Below, one piece after another: positions 46,278-55,002 of a stretch of DNA of 64,000 nt. Every line of letters begins with the position of its first letter. The first letter of the stretch is position 1. Source of the stretch: DATARH01 sp035504075 (GTDB taxonomy: Bacteria > Pseudomonadota > Alphaproteobacteria > ATCC43930 > CGMCC-115725); the NCBI GenBank assembly GCA_035504075.1, contig DATJSO010000022.1, forward strand, positions 1-64,000. The letters run 5' to 3'. The notes beneath the pieces are model-generated. The model was not told where the DNA came from and made no database searches. It was given only the letters and a program-made list of their open reading frames with translations. The position numbers and the translations under genes are program-made.

Positions 46278-46955
46278 TTACGCGCCACGCTCGCGGCGAC
46301 CGTCCGATCTCGCAACGGCAAGGAGTTCCGGCTCGCCGCGCCCGAACCCGCAAGCGACCGCCAAGCGTATCAGATCCGCCATCCGCGGCGTGGCCAGTTT
46401 GGCCTTGAGTTGGCTGCACCGGTTCGCGACGGTCTTGTAGCTGACGCCGATCGCCCGCGCGATCTCGGTCAGGCTGCCGCCGTCGGCGAGGAGGCGCAGA
46501 ATTTCGAGATCGCGCGGCGACAGGTCGTTCAGCGACGGGCTGGCGCGATGATGCCCCAGCGCCAATTCCTGCGCAGTCTCGGCGTCGATGTAGCTGCGCC
46601 CCGCGGCCACCCGGCGGGTTGCTTCCAGGATCTGCTCCGGCGGCGCGTTCTTGCTGACAAAGCCGCGCGCGCCGGCGTCGAGCACCCGCGCCACGTAAAC
46701 CGGGTTGTCATACATGCTGACAACCAATATCGGCACCTTGGGATTGGCGATCCTGAGCCGGCCAAGCAGCTCCAACCCGCTGATGCCGGGCAGATTGAGA
46801 TCGAGGATGACGAGTTGCGGGCTCTCCTCGCGGAACGCGGCAACCGCCTCCTGGCCGCTGGCGGCCTCGGCGATCTCCCATTGCGGCTCGACGCCGAGGA
46901 GCCGATGCAACCCCGCACGGACGATCGGATGATCGTCGACGATCAGTATCTTCAT
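46278..46955 (-). CDS. NarL/LuxR-family response regulator
   Basis: A 225-residue two-domain regulator. The receiver has ILIVDDHPIVRAGL, phospho-Asp in VILDLNLPG, and Lys in VSKNAPPEQ. The helix-turn-helix is LSPRDLEILRLLADGG with EIARAIGVSYKTVAN. The ATG at 46955 overlaps the kinase stop (ATGA), so it pairs with that kinase. The probable target is the divergent TonB receptor promoter, where repeats lie. Confidence 0.93.
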   Translation of the reverse strand: MKILIVDDHPIVRAGLHRLLGVEPQWEIAEAASGQEAVAAFREESPQLVILDLNLPGISGLELLGRLRIANPKVPILVVSMYDNPVYVARVLDAGARGFVSKNAPPEQILEATRRVAAGRSYIDAETAQELALGHHRASPSLNDLSPRDLEILRLLADGGSLTEIARAIGVSYKTVANRCSQLKAKLATPRMADLIRLAVACGFGRGEPELLAVARSDGRRERGA

Positions 46956-48325
46956 GACACTGCCTCCGGCCGTGCACACGGCAGTGCGGCGCGGACGGCG
47001 AGGCCGCCGGCCGGCCGGTTGGCAAGGGTCAGCCGGCCGCCCGCCGCGCGCACCCGCTCGGCCATGCCGATCAGCCCATACCCGGGCGCGGCTTCGTCGG
47101 GCAGGCCGCGACCGTCATCGGTCACCGCAACCGATATCTCGTCATCGGCGGCATTGTGCGCGACCTCGATCGCGATCGTCGTCGGGCGGCCGTGCCGCAC
47201 CGCGTTGTTGAGGCATTCCTGCACGACCCGGTACACGGTCATGTCGAGGCCGGCGCGCAATCCGTCGCAGCCCGCCGCGACGACACAGCGAAACTCGATC
47301 TCGGGCTGCCGCCGGCGCCAGAAACCGACCAGCCCATGCAATGCTTCAGCGAGGCCGAACTCGGCCAGGGCGATCGGGCGCAGCCGCCCGAGCATGCCGC
47401 GGACGTGGCGCTGCAGCTGCTGCGCCGCCTCGGCAATCGAGCGCAACGGCGCGACCAGCCCGTCGCTGCCGCTTTCGCTCACCAAACGCATCATCGTGCC
47501 GACATCAACGCCGATCGCGAACAGCAGAGGTCCCACCTCGTCGTGCAGGTCGCGCGCCAGGTCGCTGCGCTCCTCTTCCTGGAGCGTTGACATCTGCTCC
47601 GTCAGCCGTCGGTTGTTGGCGTCGGCCGCGGCAAGGCGCGCCGCCATCAGGTTGAAGCTGTCGCGCAGGCGAGCCAATTCCGGCGTCAGCCGTCCGCCGA
47701 TACGCAGCGTCTCGTAATCGCCGCGGCCGACCTGCTCCAGCGCCAGGGCCAGCCGGTCGAGCGGGCGCAGTGCCCGGCCGGTAAACAGATAGATCACCCC
47801 GACCGTCAGCCCGCAGAACAGCATCAGCACAAGAAATCCGCTGCTCAATTCGGTCCACGCCTCGAGGAGTTCGTTCGTCGGATCTGTCTCGATGACGACC
47901 GTGCCCAGCGAGCGCCCGGCGATCGTCAGCGGCACCCGCGCGGCTTGCGGCTCAACCCCGACCAGCCAGGCGAACCACGCCGGCGCCTGCCGGAACGGCG
48001 GATGCGCGCGGACCGGGTCGATGCGCAGGTTGAGATCGCGGCCGATTGCCAGTACCCGCAGGTGCCGGCCGCCCTTGAAGGGGGCGATGAGCGCCTCGAC
48101 AACCCGCCGCGGGCCGGCCTTGCTGTCGATCTCGCGCTGCAACCCGGTGTGGCGACCGATATCGCGCAAGCCGGCATCGATCGTCTGCCGGCCGACCTCG
48201 AGCGCGGCGCGCATCTCGTTCCGCACCGAGCGTTTTGCGTTGACCAGGACAACGGCGCCGCCGAGGGCCAGGCTCGTCAGCAGCGCGACAATCACCCATG
48301 CGACCAGGCGGGACCGCAACAGCAT
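46952..48325 (-). CDS. Membrane sensor histidine kinase (NarX/UhpB-like, HisKA_3)
   Basis: A 457-residue kinase. Two transmembrane segments (about 8-28 and 162-182) flank a periplasmic region; a HAMP linker follows (GRALRPLDRLALALEQVGRGDY). The HisKA_3 motif is RSDLARDLHDEVGPLLFAIG with the phospho-His, and the ATPase has QECLNNAVRHGRPT and DDGRGLPDEAAPGYGLIGM. The start is ATG at 48325 (MLLRSRLVAWV). It partners the NarL-type regulator. The periplasmic input is not a known fold by eye. Confidence 0.92.
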   Translation of the reverse strand: MLLRSRLVAWVIVALLTSLALGGAVVLVNAKRSVRNEMRAALEVGRQTIDAGLRDIGRHTGLQREIDSKAGPRRVVEALIAPFKGGRHLRVLAIGRDLNLRIDPVRAHPPFRQAPAWFAWLVGVEPQAARVPLTIAGRSLGTVVIETDPTNELLEAWTELSSGFLVLMLFCGLTVGVIYLFTGRALRPLDRLALALEQVGRGDYETLRIGGRLTPELARLRDSFNLMAARLAAADANNRRLTEQMSTLQEEERSDLARDLHDEVGPLLFAIGVDVGTMMRLVSESGSDGLVAPLRSIAEAAQQLQRHVRGMLGRLRPIALAEFGLAEALHGLVGFWRRRQPEIEFRCVVAAGCDGLRAGLDMTVYRVVQECLNNAVRHGRPTTIAIEVAHNAADDEISVAVTDDGRGLPDEAAPGYGLIGMAERVRAAGGRLTLANRPAGGLAVRAALPCARPEAVS

Positions 48326-48400
48326 GACCGACCTCCCGGCGCGGCACCTGCCCGCTAACCGCGATGCCGCGACGGCACCGGCCGCATCTTCGCCCGGACC

Positions 48401-48436
48401 GCGAAAATCGGGAAGTTTTCCTTGCGAAATCGGGAA
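48401..48436. promoter_or_regulatory. Direct repeats in the TonB-receptor/kinase divergent promoter
   Basis: GCGAAAATCGGGAA (48401-48414) and GCGAAATCGGGAA (48424-48436) are nearly identical and about two helical turns apart. They overlap the dyad GGAAGTTTTCC (48411-48421). They lie 76 bases after the kinase start and about 70 before the receptor GTG, a fitting site for the adjacent NarL-type regulator. Confidence 0.55.
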
Positions 48437-48503
48437 TGTCGGCCATGGCCGCCGCGGCAGCGAGGTGTAGAAATAGGCGAACCCAAAAAGGTGGAGGGGC
48501 GCC

Positions 48504-50852
48504 GTGCTTACCAAGGCTTTGCTGATGGCGGCGGCGATCGCTTGCCTGGCGGGCGCCGCCGAGGCGCAGACGGCGAGCAGCATGGCGGGCACGCAGACGC
48601 CCGAGGCTGATACGCTGCAGCTGACGCTGCCGACGGTCGAGGTCATCGCCGCGACGCCGCTCCTCGGATCGGGGGTCGACCGCGCCAAGGTGCCGGCCGA
48701 GACGACCGTCCTGACCAGCGGCGACATCACCGCCAACGGCATCCCGGATGCGCTGCAAGCGCTGAACGAGCTGGCGCCGGGGGTCACGCTCAACGACACC
48801 GCCAGCAACCCCTACCAACCGACGCTGGTGTATCACGGGTTTGAGGCAACGCCGCTGCAAGGCAATGCACAGGGGATCGCGGTCTACGTCAACGGTGCGC
48901 GGTTCAACCAACCGTTCGGCGATACGGTCAATTGGGACCTGATCCCCGACATCGCGATCAACCGCATGAACCTCGAAGGCTCTAACCCGGTGTTCGGCCT
49001 CAATGCGCTGGGCGGCTCGCTCGCCGTCGAGATGAAAAACGGCTTCACCTATCAGGGTGGCGAAGTCGACGCGTTCGGCGGCTCGTTCGACAAATACGGC
49101 GGCGAGATGCAGTACGGCGTACAGAGCGGCAATGTCGCATCCTACGTCGCCGGGCGCTGGGTCAACGAGGGCGGCTGGCGCGATCCGCAATCATCGGATC
49201 TGGCGAATTTCTTCGGCGATCTCGGCTGGCGCGGCAATGGCGGCGAACTGCATGTCGACCTGACCGCCGCCGACACCCGGCTGAACGGGCCAGGCACCTC
49301 GCCGATCCAGCAGATCGAGGCCGATCCGGCCGCGACATTCACCGGGCCGGCGCTGCTGACAAACAAATACGTTCGCCTCAACGTGACCGGCAACTACGAG
49401 ATCAACGACGCGACCTCGCTGCAAAGCGATGTCTATTACGACAATCTGATGCAGAAATACGCCAACGGCGCGGTCGCCGATTTCGCGCCGTGCGATGACG
49501 GGTCGGGCCTCTTGTGCGAGGCCCCCGGCACTCCGTTGACCGATCGCAACGGCAACCCGATCCCCGATTATCTGAACGGCGGGCCGTATTCGGAGCTTAG
49601 CCTGCAATCGACCAACACCAACGGCTATGGCGCCTCGCTGCAGGCGACCAACCGCACGCCGCTGTGGGGTCACGGCAATCATTTCGTCGCCGGCCTCAGT
49701 TTCGATGGTGCCCAAACCCTTTACGCGGCAAGCGCCGAGGTCGGCGGGCTCGATGTCGCGACATCGGAATGGTTCGGCCCGGGCATCACGATCGACCAGG
49801 CGGACGGCTCGATCGCACCGGCGCGGGTGGCGATCTCGAACGACTATTACGGCGCGTTTTTTACCGACATTTTCGACATCACGTCGGCGCTGTCGGCCAA
49901 CGTCGCCGGCCGTTTCAACCTGGCGCAGATCAACCTTGCCGATCAGCTCGGCACCGCGCTGAGCGGCGACCACACCTACCTGCGGTTCAACCCGTCGGGC
50001 GGTCTCACCTACAAGATCCTCCCCGGTCTCAGCGTCTATGCCAGCTACGCCGAGGCAAACCGGGCGCCGATGCCGGTCGAGCTGACCTGCGCCAGCCCGA
50101 CCGCGCCGTGCAGCCTGGCCAATTTCCTTGCCGCCGACCCCAACCTCAACCAGGTCGTCTCTCATACGATCGAGACGGGCGTGCGTTCCGAAGCGCATCC
50201 GTTCGCCGATGCGACCTTGGCGTCCGACGTTGCGCTCTACCACACGACGCTCAGCAACGATATCGAGGCGGTCGGCAGTTCGCTGCCCGGCTTGCAATAT
50301 TACGAGAATGTCGGCAGCACGCTGCGCCAGGGCGTTGATCTAAATCTCAAGTTGACCTGGCGCCGGCTCACCGCTTTTGTCGCTTATTCGTATATCGACG
50401 CCGAGTTCCAAACTGCCTTCACCGAACAGAGCCCGAGCAATCCGGCGGCCGACGCCGACGGCAACATCTTCATCAAGCCGGGAGACCGCATCCCCGGCAT
50501 TCCGGAGAACGTGCTGAAATTCGGCGCCGATTACAGGCTGACTGACCGCTGGACGCTCGGCGGCAACGCGCTCGCCGCCTCCGGACAATATCTGGTCGGC
50601 GACGAATCGAACCAGAATCCCAAAACGCCGCCCTATTTCGTCCTCAATCTGCATGCTAGCTACCAAGTCACCAAAAACGTCCAGCTGTTCGGCGAAATCG
50701 ATAATGCGTTCAACGCGGAGTATTACACCTATGGGACGTTCGGCCCGACCTCCTCGGTGCCGATTGCGCAAGCGCCGGGCGCCACCAACCCGCGCGAATA
50801 CAGTCCCGCCGCGCCGATCGGCGCCTTTGCCGGTGTCCGCGCGACGTTTTGA
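48504..50852 (+). CDS. TonB-dependent outer-membrane receptor
   Basis: A 782-residue protein. The signal peptide (ALLMAAAIACLAGAAEAQ) ends near residue 22, a plug domain covers about 60-180 (VPAETTVLTSGDI onward) and the 22-strand barrel covers the rest, ending with Phe (RATF). A TonB-box-like stretch is LPTVEVIAATP (about 43-53). The start is GTG at 48504 after GTGGAGGGG. Its own exbB-exbD-tonB follow directly. The ligand is unknown; no siderophore, cobalamin or sugar marker lies nearby. Confidence 0.93.
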   Translation: MLTKALLMAAAIACLAGAAEAQTASSMAGTQTPEADTLQLTLPTVEVIAATPLLGSGVDRAKVPAETTVLTSGDITANGIPDALQALNELAPGVTLNDTASNPYQPTLVYHGFEATPLQGNAQGIAVYVNGARFNQPFGDTVNWDLIPDIAINRMNLEGSNPVFGLNALGGSLAVEMKNGFTYQGGEVDAFGGSFDKYGGEMQYGVQSGNVASYVAGRWVNEGGWRDPQSSDLANFFGDLGWRGNGGELHVDLTAADTRLNGPGTSPIQQIEADPAATFTGPALLTNKYVRLNVTGNYEINDATSLQSDVYYDNLMQKYANGAVADFAPCDDGSGLLCEAPGTPLTDRNGNPIPDYLNGGPYSELSLQSTNTNGYGASLQATNRTPLWGHGNHFVAGLSFDGAQTLYAASAEVGGLDVATSEWFGPGITIDQADGSIAPARVAISNDYYGAFFTDIFDITSALSANVAGRFNLAQINLADQLGTALSGDHTYLRFNPSGGLTYKILPGLSVYASYAEANRAPMPVELTCASPTAPCSLANFLAADPNLNQVVSHTIETGVRSEAHPFADATLASDVALYHTTLSNDIEAVGSSLPGLQYYENVGSTLRQGVDLNLKLTWRRLTAFVAYSYIDAEFQTAFTEQSPSNPAADADGNIFIKPGDRIPGIPENVLKFGADYRLTDRWTLGGNALAASGQYLVGDESNQNPKTPPYFVLNLHASYQVTKNVQLFGEIDNAFNAEYYTYGTFGPTSSVPIAQAPGATNPREYSPAAPIGAFAGVRATF

Positions 50853-50940
50853 CCACCACCATTTCCGGGCGCCCGGCGATCCGGGTCAATGCAACCATCA
50901 CGATACGACTTGAAATATCGGATACGACCGAGACTTATCG

Positions 50941-51627
50941 ATGATTGAACCTGCCGCGTCGCTGTCGATCTCGGCGCTGTTTGACCATGCCGACATCGTC
51001 GTGAAGGGTGTGTTGCTGCTGTTGCTTGCGGCATCGGTATGGAGCTGGACGATCATCATCGCCAAACTGTGGCAGATCGGCGCCGCCAGCCGGCTCGCCC
51101 GCGGCTACGAGGCGCGCGCCGCAGCCGGCTGCACGAGTGAGGAACTGGTGCCGCGCGGCGACCGGGCGCGACAGGACCCGGCGGCGCTGGTGCTGGCCGC
51201 CGGCATTGTTGAGAGTGCGCGTGAGGCGCCCGGCGGCGGGGAGAGCTGGAGCGAGCGGCGCGACCGTATCGAACGAGCAATGCGGTTGGCGCTGAGCGGC
51301 GAATTGCGCCGCCTGGAAGCGCGCGCGCCGTTTCTGGCGACGCTCGGTTCGGCCGCGCCGTTCATCGGCCTGTTCGGCACCGTGTGGGGCATCATGCACA
51401 GCTTCAGCGCGATCGCGCAGGCCAACAGCACCGGACTCCAGGTCGTCGCACCGGGCATCGCCGAAGCGCTGTTCGCGACCGCGATGGGGCTCGCTGCGGC
51501 GATCCCGGCCGTCGTCGCCTACAACAAGATCACGGTCGAGCTCGGCCGCTTCTCCGGCCGCATGCAGGTGCTGATCGGCCGTTCCGGCGTTCTGCTCAGC
51601 CACACCGGCGGCGTCGGCGAACCCTGA
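50941..51627 (+). CDS. exbB: ExbB/TolQ-family proton channel protein
   Basis: A 228-residue inner-membrane protein of the TonB energising complex. The first membrane segment is VVKGVLLLLLAASVWSWTIII, the next two are around APFIGLFGTVWGIMHSF and ALFATAMGLAAAIPAVVAYN, the standard ExbB pattern with the conserved GLxGTVxGI. It belongs to the receptor-exbB-exbD-tonB unit and would drive the receptor. Confidence 0.93.
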   Translation: MIEPAASLSISALFDHADIVVKGVLLLLLAASVWSWTIIIAKLWQIGAASRLARGYEARAAAGCTSEELVPRGDRARQDPAALVLAAGIVESAREAPGGGESWSERRDRIERAMRLALSGELRRLEARAPFLATLGSAAPFIGLFGTVWGIMHSFSAIAQANSTGLQVVAPGIAEALFATAMGLAAAIPAVVAYNKITVELGRFSGRMQVLIGRSGVLLSHTGGVGEP

Positions 51628-51640
51628 CCGGAGCCGCAAG

Positions 51641-52081
51641 ATGGCTGCTGCTCCGCTGCGTCCGTCCGATCCCGAGCAGGAAGGCGCGTATCGTCCGCTC
51701 GCCGAGATCAACGTCACGCCGATGGTCGATGTGATGCTCGTCCTGCTGGTCATCTTCATGGTCACGGCGCCGCTGCTGAGCGTCGGCGTGCCGGTCGACC
51801 TGCCGAAGACGACGGCGGCAAAGCTGACGGAACCGAAACAGCCGATCATCGTCAGCATCGACCGCCAGGACGCGGTGTTCATCGGCGACAAGGCGGTCAG
51901 CGAGGCTGACCTCGCCGACCGCCTGGCGGCGCTCGCGGCGGCCGATCCCGATCGCATCGTTTATGTCCGCGGCGATCGCACCGTTCCTTACGGCCGGCTG
52001 ATGGACCTGCTCGGCGCCGTCAACACCGCCGGCTTCACGAAGGTGTCGTTGATCGCCGAGGAAACGGCAAAGCCGAAGTGA
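51641..52081 (+). CDS. exbD: ExbD/TolR-family biopolymer transport protein
   Basis: A 146-residue protein with a single N-terminal membrane segment (VDVMLVLLVIFMVTAPLL), just after INVTPMVDVM, whose Asp is the essential proton-carrying residue. A periplasmic domain follows. It forms the ExbB-ExbD motor with the preceding gene. tonB begins within its last 4 bases (GTGA). Confidence 0.94.
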   Translation: MAAAPLRPSDPEQEGAYRPLAEINVTPMVDVMLVLLVIFMVTAPLLSVGVPVDLPKTTAAKLTEPKQPIIVSIDRQDAVFIGDKAVSEADLADRLAALAAADPDRIVYVRGDRTVPYGRLMDLLGAVNTAGFTKVSLIAEETAKPK

Positions 52082-52851
52082 GCGGATTGCGGCTGCCGCT
52101 CGCGGCCTCGATCGCCGGGCACGCGATCGTCCTCTTCCTGCTGATCTGGCTGAGCGCCCGGCTGCCGCCGCTCACGCTGCTGCCGTCGGCGCCCAATGCG
52201 GTGGCCGTCATCTTCGCGCCGCCGCCGCCTCCGGCCCCGCCCACACCGCAACCGCCGGCACCGCAGCCGGTCGTCGTCAAGCCGCCGCCGCCCCCGCCCC
52301 CGCCCCCGCGTCCGAAGGTCGTTGAAGCACCAAAGCCGCCGCCCGTCATCCGACACATCGAGCAGAAGCCCAAGCCGCGGCCGCTGCCCCGCCGCGAGGT
52401 CCGGCGCCGTATCATCCGGCCGCTGCGTCGCGAGATGCCGCGCCGCCCCGAGGCAGTCGAACGGCCGCTTCGCGCGATTCCGCCGCGCTATGCGCCGCCG
52501 CAGACCGCGGCGCTGCCGCCCGTGCCGGCGCCAATACGCCGGCCGGCGCCAGCGGCGCCGATCGTGAGCGCCGACTATCGCGACGCGCTTGCCGCGTGGT
52601 TCGCCGCGCACAAGCACTATCCGGAAAGCGCGCGTGACCGCGGCGAACAGGGCGAAGGATTGCTGCGCTTCAAGGTCGATCGGTATGGCCGCGTGCTGAC
52701 CTATACGCTGGTCAGAAGCACCGGCTACGCCGATCTCGACGCGGCGATCGAAGCGATGATGCGCGGCGCCGAGCTGCCGCCTTTCCCGTCTGGCATGGCA
52801 GCGGAGGACATCGAGGTCACGATGCCGTTTTCCTTCCACCTCGAGCGCTGA
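52078..52851 (+). CDS. tonB: Energy transducer TonB
   Basis: A 257-residue protein: N-terminal membrane anchor (LAASIAGHAIVLFLLIWL), an extremely Pro-rich periplasmic spacer of about residues 40-160 (PPPPPPPPP and Arg-rich parts), and a C-terminal TonB domain (YPESARDRGEQGEGLLRF onward, with VTYTLVRSTGY-like core). The start is GTG overlapping the exbD stop. It completes the self-contained receptor unit. Confidence 0.93.
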   Translation: MSGLRLPLAASIAGHAIVLFLLIWLSARLPPLTLLPSAPNAVAVIFAPPPPPAPPTPQPPAPQPVVVKPPPPPPPPPRPKVVEAPKPPPVIRHIEQKPKPRPLPRREVRRRIIRPLRREMPRRPEAVERPLRAIPPRYAPPQTAALPPVPAPIRRPAPAAPIVSADYRDALAAWFAAHKHYPESARDRGEQGEGLLRFKVDRYGRVLTYTLVRSTGYADLDAAIEAMMRGAELPPFPSGMAAEDIEVTMPFSFHLER

Positions 52852-52880
52852 TCGGCTAACAACATCCGTTACCTTGGGAC

Positions 52881-52934
52881 ATGACAATGGCCGATCCCGA
52901 CATTCGACGGAACGCCGAACGCGTCGCCGTCTGA
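52881..52934 (+). CDS. Possible 17-codon leader ORF before pyrD
   Basis: ATG at 52881 gives MTMADPDIRRNAERVAV and stops 5 bases before the pyrD GTG. It could be a leader peptide coupling translation of pyrD, which lacks its own clear ribosome site. It is very short and could be chance. Confidence 0.25.
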   Translation: MTMADPDIRRNAERVAV

Positions 52935-52939
52935 GACGC

Positions 52940-54034
52940 GTGGCCGACAACTATTCGCTGCTGCGATCGCTGTTGCGGGCGCTGCCGTCCGAGGCCGCCC
53001 ATCGCGTGACGCTGGCGGGTCTGGCAGCCGGACTTGCCGGCCGCGCTGCGGCGCCGGACCCGCCGATCCTGGCACAGCGCCTGTGGAAGCGCGGTTTTCC
53101 AAACCCGATCGGCATCGCGGCCGGGTTCGACAAGGACGCCCGCGCGCCCGATGCGCTGCTGCGGCTCGGCTTCGGGTTTGTCGAGGTTGGCACCGTGACT
53201 CCCTTGCCGCAACCCGGTAATCCCGGGCCGCGGCTCTTTCGTCTGGAGGCGGACGGCGCGCTGATAAACCGGCTTGGCTTCAACAGCGGCGGCCTCGACC
53301 GATTTGTCGCACGACTGCGGGGGCGCAACCGAGGTGCCGGCATCGTCGGCGCCAATCTCGGCCGCAACCGCGACAGCGCCGACCCGGTCGCAGACTACGC
53401 GGTCGGGGTGCGGCGCGCCGCACCCTACGCCGATTATCTGGTCGTCAACGTGTCGTCGCCGAACACGCCGGGGCTGCGCGATCTGCAGGCGCGCGCGCCG
53501 CTCGAAGAGTTGCTGCGCGGCGTGCTCGCCGCACGCGCGGAGGCGGGCGTCGATCCGCCGCTGCTGATCAAGATCGCGCCCGACCTTTCACCGGCCGAAT
53601 GCGCAGATATCGCCGCCGTCGCCCTCGCGGCCGGCATAGACGGCATCATTGTCGCCAACACAACGGTCGCGCGCCCGCCCGATTTGCGCAGCCAGGCGGC
53701 GGGTGAACCCGGCGGCCTCAGCGGGCGGCCGCTGTTCGCGTCATCAACCGCGATCCTTTCCGAGATGTATCGCTTGACCGAAGGCCGCCTGCCGCTGATC
53801 GGGACGGGCGGCGTCGCCGGCGCCGCCGACGCCTACGCCAAGATCCGCGCCGGCGCATCGTTGGTGCAGCTCTACACGGCCCTCGTCTTTGCTGGGCCGG
53901 CACTGCTCGGCGAGATCAAGGCGGGACTTGCCGGGCTGCTGGTGCGCGACGGTTTCCGTTCTGTCGCCGATGCGGTCGGCGCCGATCATGTTAAGCTCGG
54001 GCGCGACGCAACGCCCAGCGACCGGATACGATGA
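52940..54034 (+). CDS. pyrD: Dihydroorotate dehydrogenase (quinone), class 2
   Basis: Oxidises dihydroorotate to orotate in pyrimidine synthesis, passing electrons to quinone. The 364-residue protein has NPIGIAAGFDKDA, GFVEVGTVTPLPQPGNP, the FMN site and catalytic Ser in NVSSPNTPGLRDLQ, IIVANTT and GTGGVAGAADAY. The start is GTG at 52940 (VADNYSLLRSLL), matching the family's N-terminal helices. The HAD gene overlaps its stop by ATGA. Confidence 0.95.
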   Translation: MADNYSLLRSLLRALPSEAAHRVTLAGLAAGLAGRAAAPDPPILAQRLWKRGFPNPIGIAAGFDKDARAPDALLRLGFGFVEVGTVTPLPQPGNPGPRLFRLEADGALINRLGFNSGGLDRFVARLRGRNRGAGIVGANLGRNRDSADPVADYAVGVRRAAPYADYLVVNVSSPNTPGLRDLQARAPLEELLRGVLAARAEAGVDPPLLIKIAPDLSPAECADIAAVALAAGIDGIIVANTTVARPPDLRSQAAGEPGGLSGRPLFASSTAILSEMYRLTEGRLPLIGTGGVAGAADAYAKIRAGASLVQLYTALVFAGPALLGEIKAGLAGLLVRDGFRSVADAVGADHVKLGRDATPSDRIR

Positions 54035-54897
54035 CCCTTCGCGTCTACGACGGAATGCGCGAACTGGCGCCGCATTTCGACGGCTTCATTCTTGATCTGT
54101 GGGGCGTCGTGCATGACGGGGTCCGGCCATATCCCGGCGTGCTCGACTGCATGGCGCGGCTGATCGGCGCCGGCAAGCGGCTTGTCCTGCTGTCGAATGC
54201 GCCGCGTCGCACCGATGACGTGATGCGCCGCATCGCCGGCATCGGCGTGCCGCCGGAGCTTTATCACGCCGTCATGTCGTCGGGCGAAGAAGCCTGGCAG
54301 CGCCTCCACGATCGCGACGAGCCGTTTTACGCCGCGCTCGGACGGCGTTGCCTGCAGATCGGATCGGAGCGCGACCTCGAAATGCGCGACGGTCTCGCCC
54401 TCGATTTTGTCGAGAGCGTTGCGGTGGCGGATTTCATCCTGAATACCGGACCGGCCGAGTGGGACGACACGCTCGACGATTACGCGCCGCTGCTTGCCGA
54501 AGCGCTGGCGCGGGATCTGCCGATGGTGTGCGCGAACCCGGACCTCGTCGTCATGCATGGCGGCGAGATGGCGTTGTGTGCGGGCGCCCTGGCCGAGCAT
54601 TACGAGAGCCTCGGCGGCCGGGTGCGTTGGCACGGCAAGCCCTATCCGTCGGTTTACCACAGCTGCTTCAGGCTGCTCGGCATCGCCGACCGGCGCCGCA
54701 TCCTGGCGATCGGCGACAGTCTGCGGACCGACATTGCCGGGGCCGCCGCCGTCGGAATTCCGAGCCTCTTGGTTGCCGGCGGCGTCCACGCGGCGGAGTT
54801 CTGCGCCGCCGGCAAGCTCGATCCGCAGCGGGTCGCGGCCGGCCTCGCCACAGCCGGGCTGCAGCCGATCGGCGTCGCGCTCGGCTTTGCATGGTAG
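54031..54897 (+). CDS. HAD-superfamily class IIA hydrolase (TIGR01459-like)
   Basis: A 288-residue HAD hydrolase with the class IIA cap. Motif I is ILDLWGVVHDG (nucleophile Asp with a Trp/Gly replacing the usual acid Asp at +2, as this subfamily shows), motif II is LLSNAPR, and the C-terminal motif is AIGDSLRTDIAGA. Homologues commonly follow pyrD or similar genes in alphaproteobacteria. The substrate is unknown. Confidence 0.86.
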   Translation: MTLRVYDGMRELAPHFDGFILDLWGVVHDGVRPYPGVLDCMARLIGAGKRLVLLSNAPRRTDDVMRRIAGIGVPPELYHAVMSSGEEAWQRLHDRDEPFYAALGRRCLQIGSERDLEMRDGLALDFVESVAVADFILNTGPAEWDDTLDDYAPLLAEALARDLPMVCANPDLVVMHGGEMALCAGALAEHYESLGGRVRWHGKPYPSVYHSCFRLLGIADRRRILAIGDSLRTDIAGAAAVGIPSLLVAGGVHAAEFCAAGKLDPQRVAAGLATAGLQPIGVALGFAW

Positions 54898-54922
54898 GAG
54901 ACGCGGCGTCTCGTCGCGAAAA

Positions 54923-54936
54923 TTGATCCCGATCAA
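54923..54936. promoter_or_regulatory. FNR/FixK-type box
   Basis: TTGATCCCGATCAA matches the TTGAT-N4-ATCAA consensus exactly. It lies 66 bases before the CBS-BON gene start, suggesting control by an oxygen-responsive CRP/FNR-family regulator. Confidence 0.7.
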
Positions 54937-55002
54937 GGCCCACTCGACAACCGCCGATAATCTGCGGGCACGCGGCCGCAACAGCCGTATCGGGAGAACG
55001 GA

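Noticed and set aside
52196..52567. Open frames inside the Pro-rich part of tonB
   Set aside because: They arise from repetitive Pro codons read in another frame.
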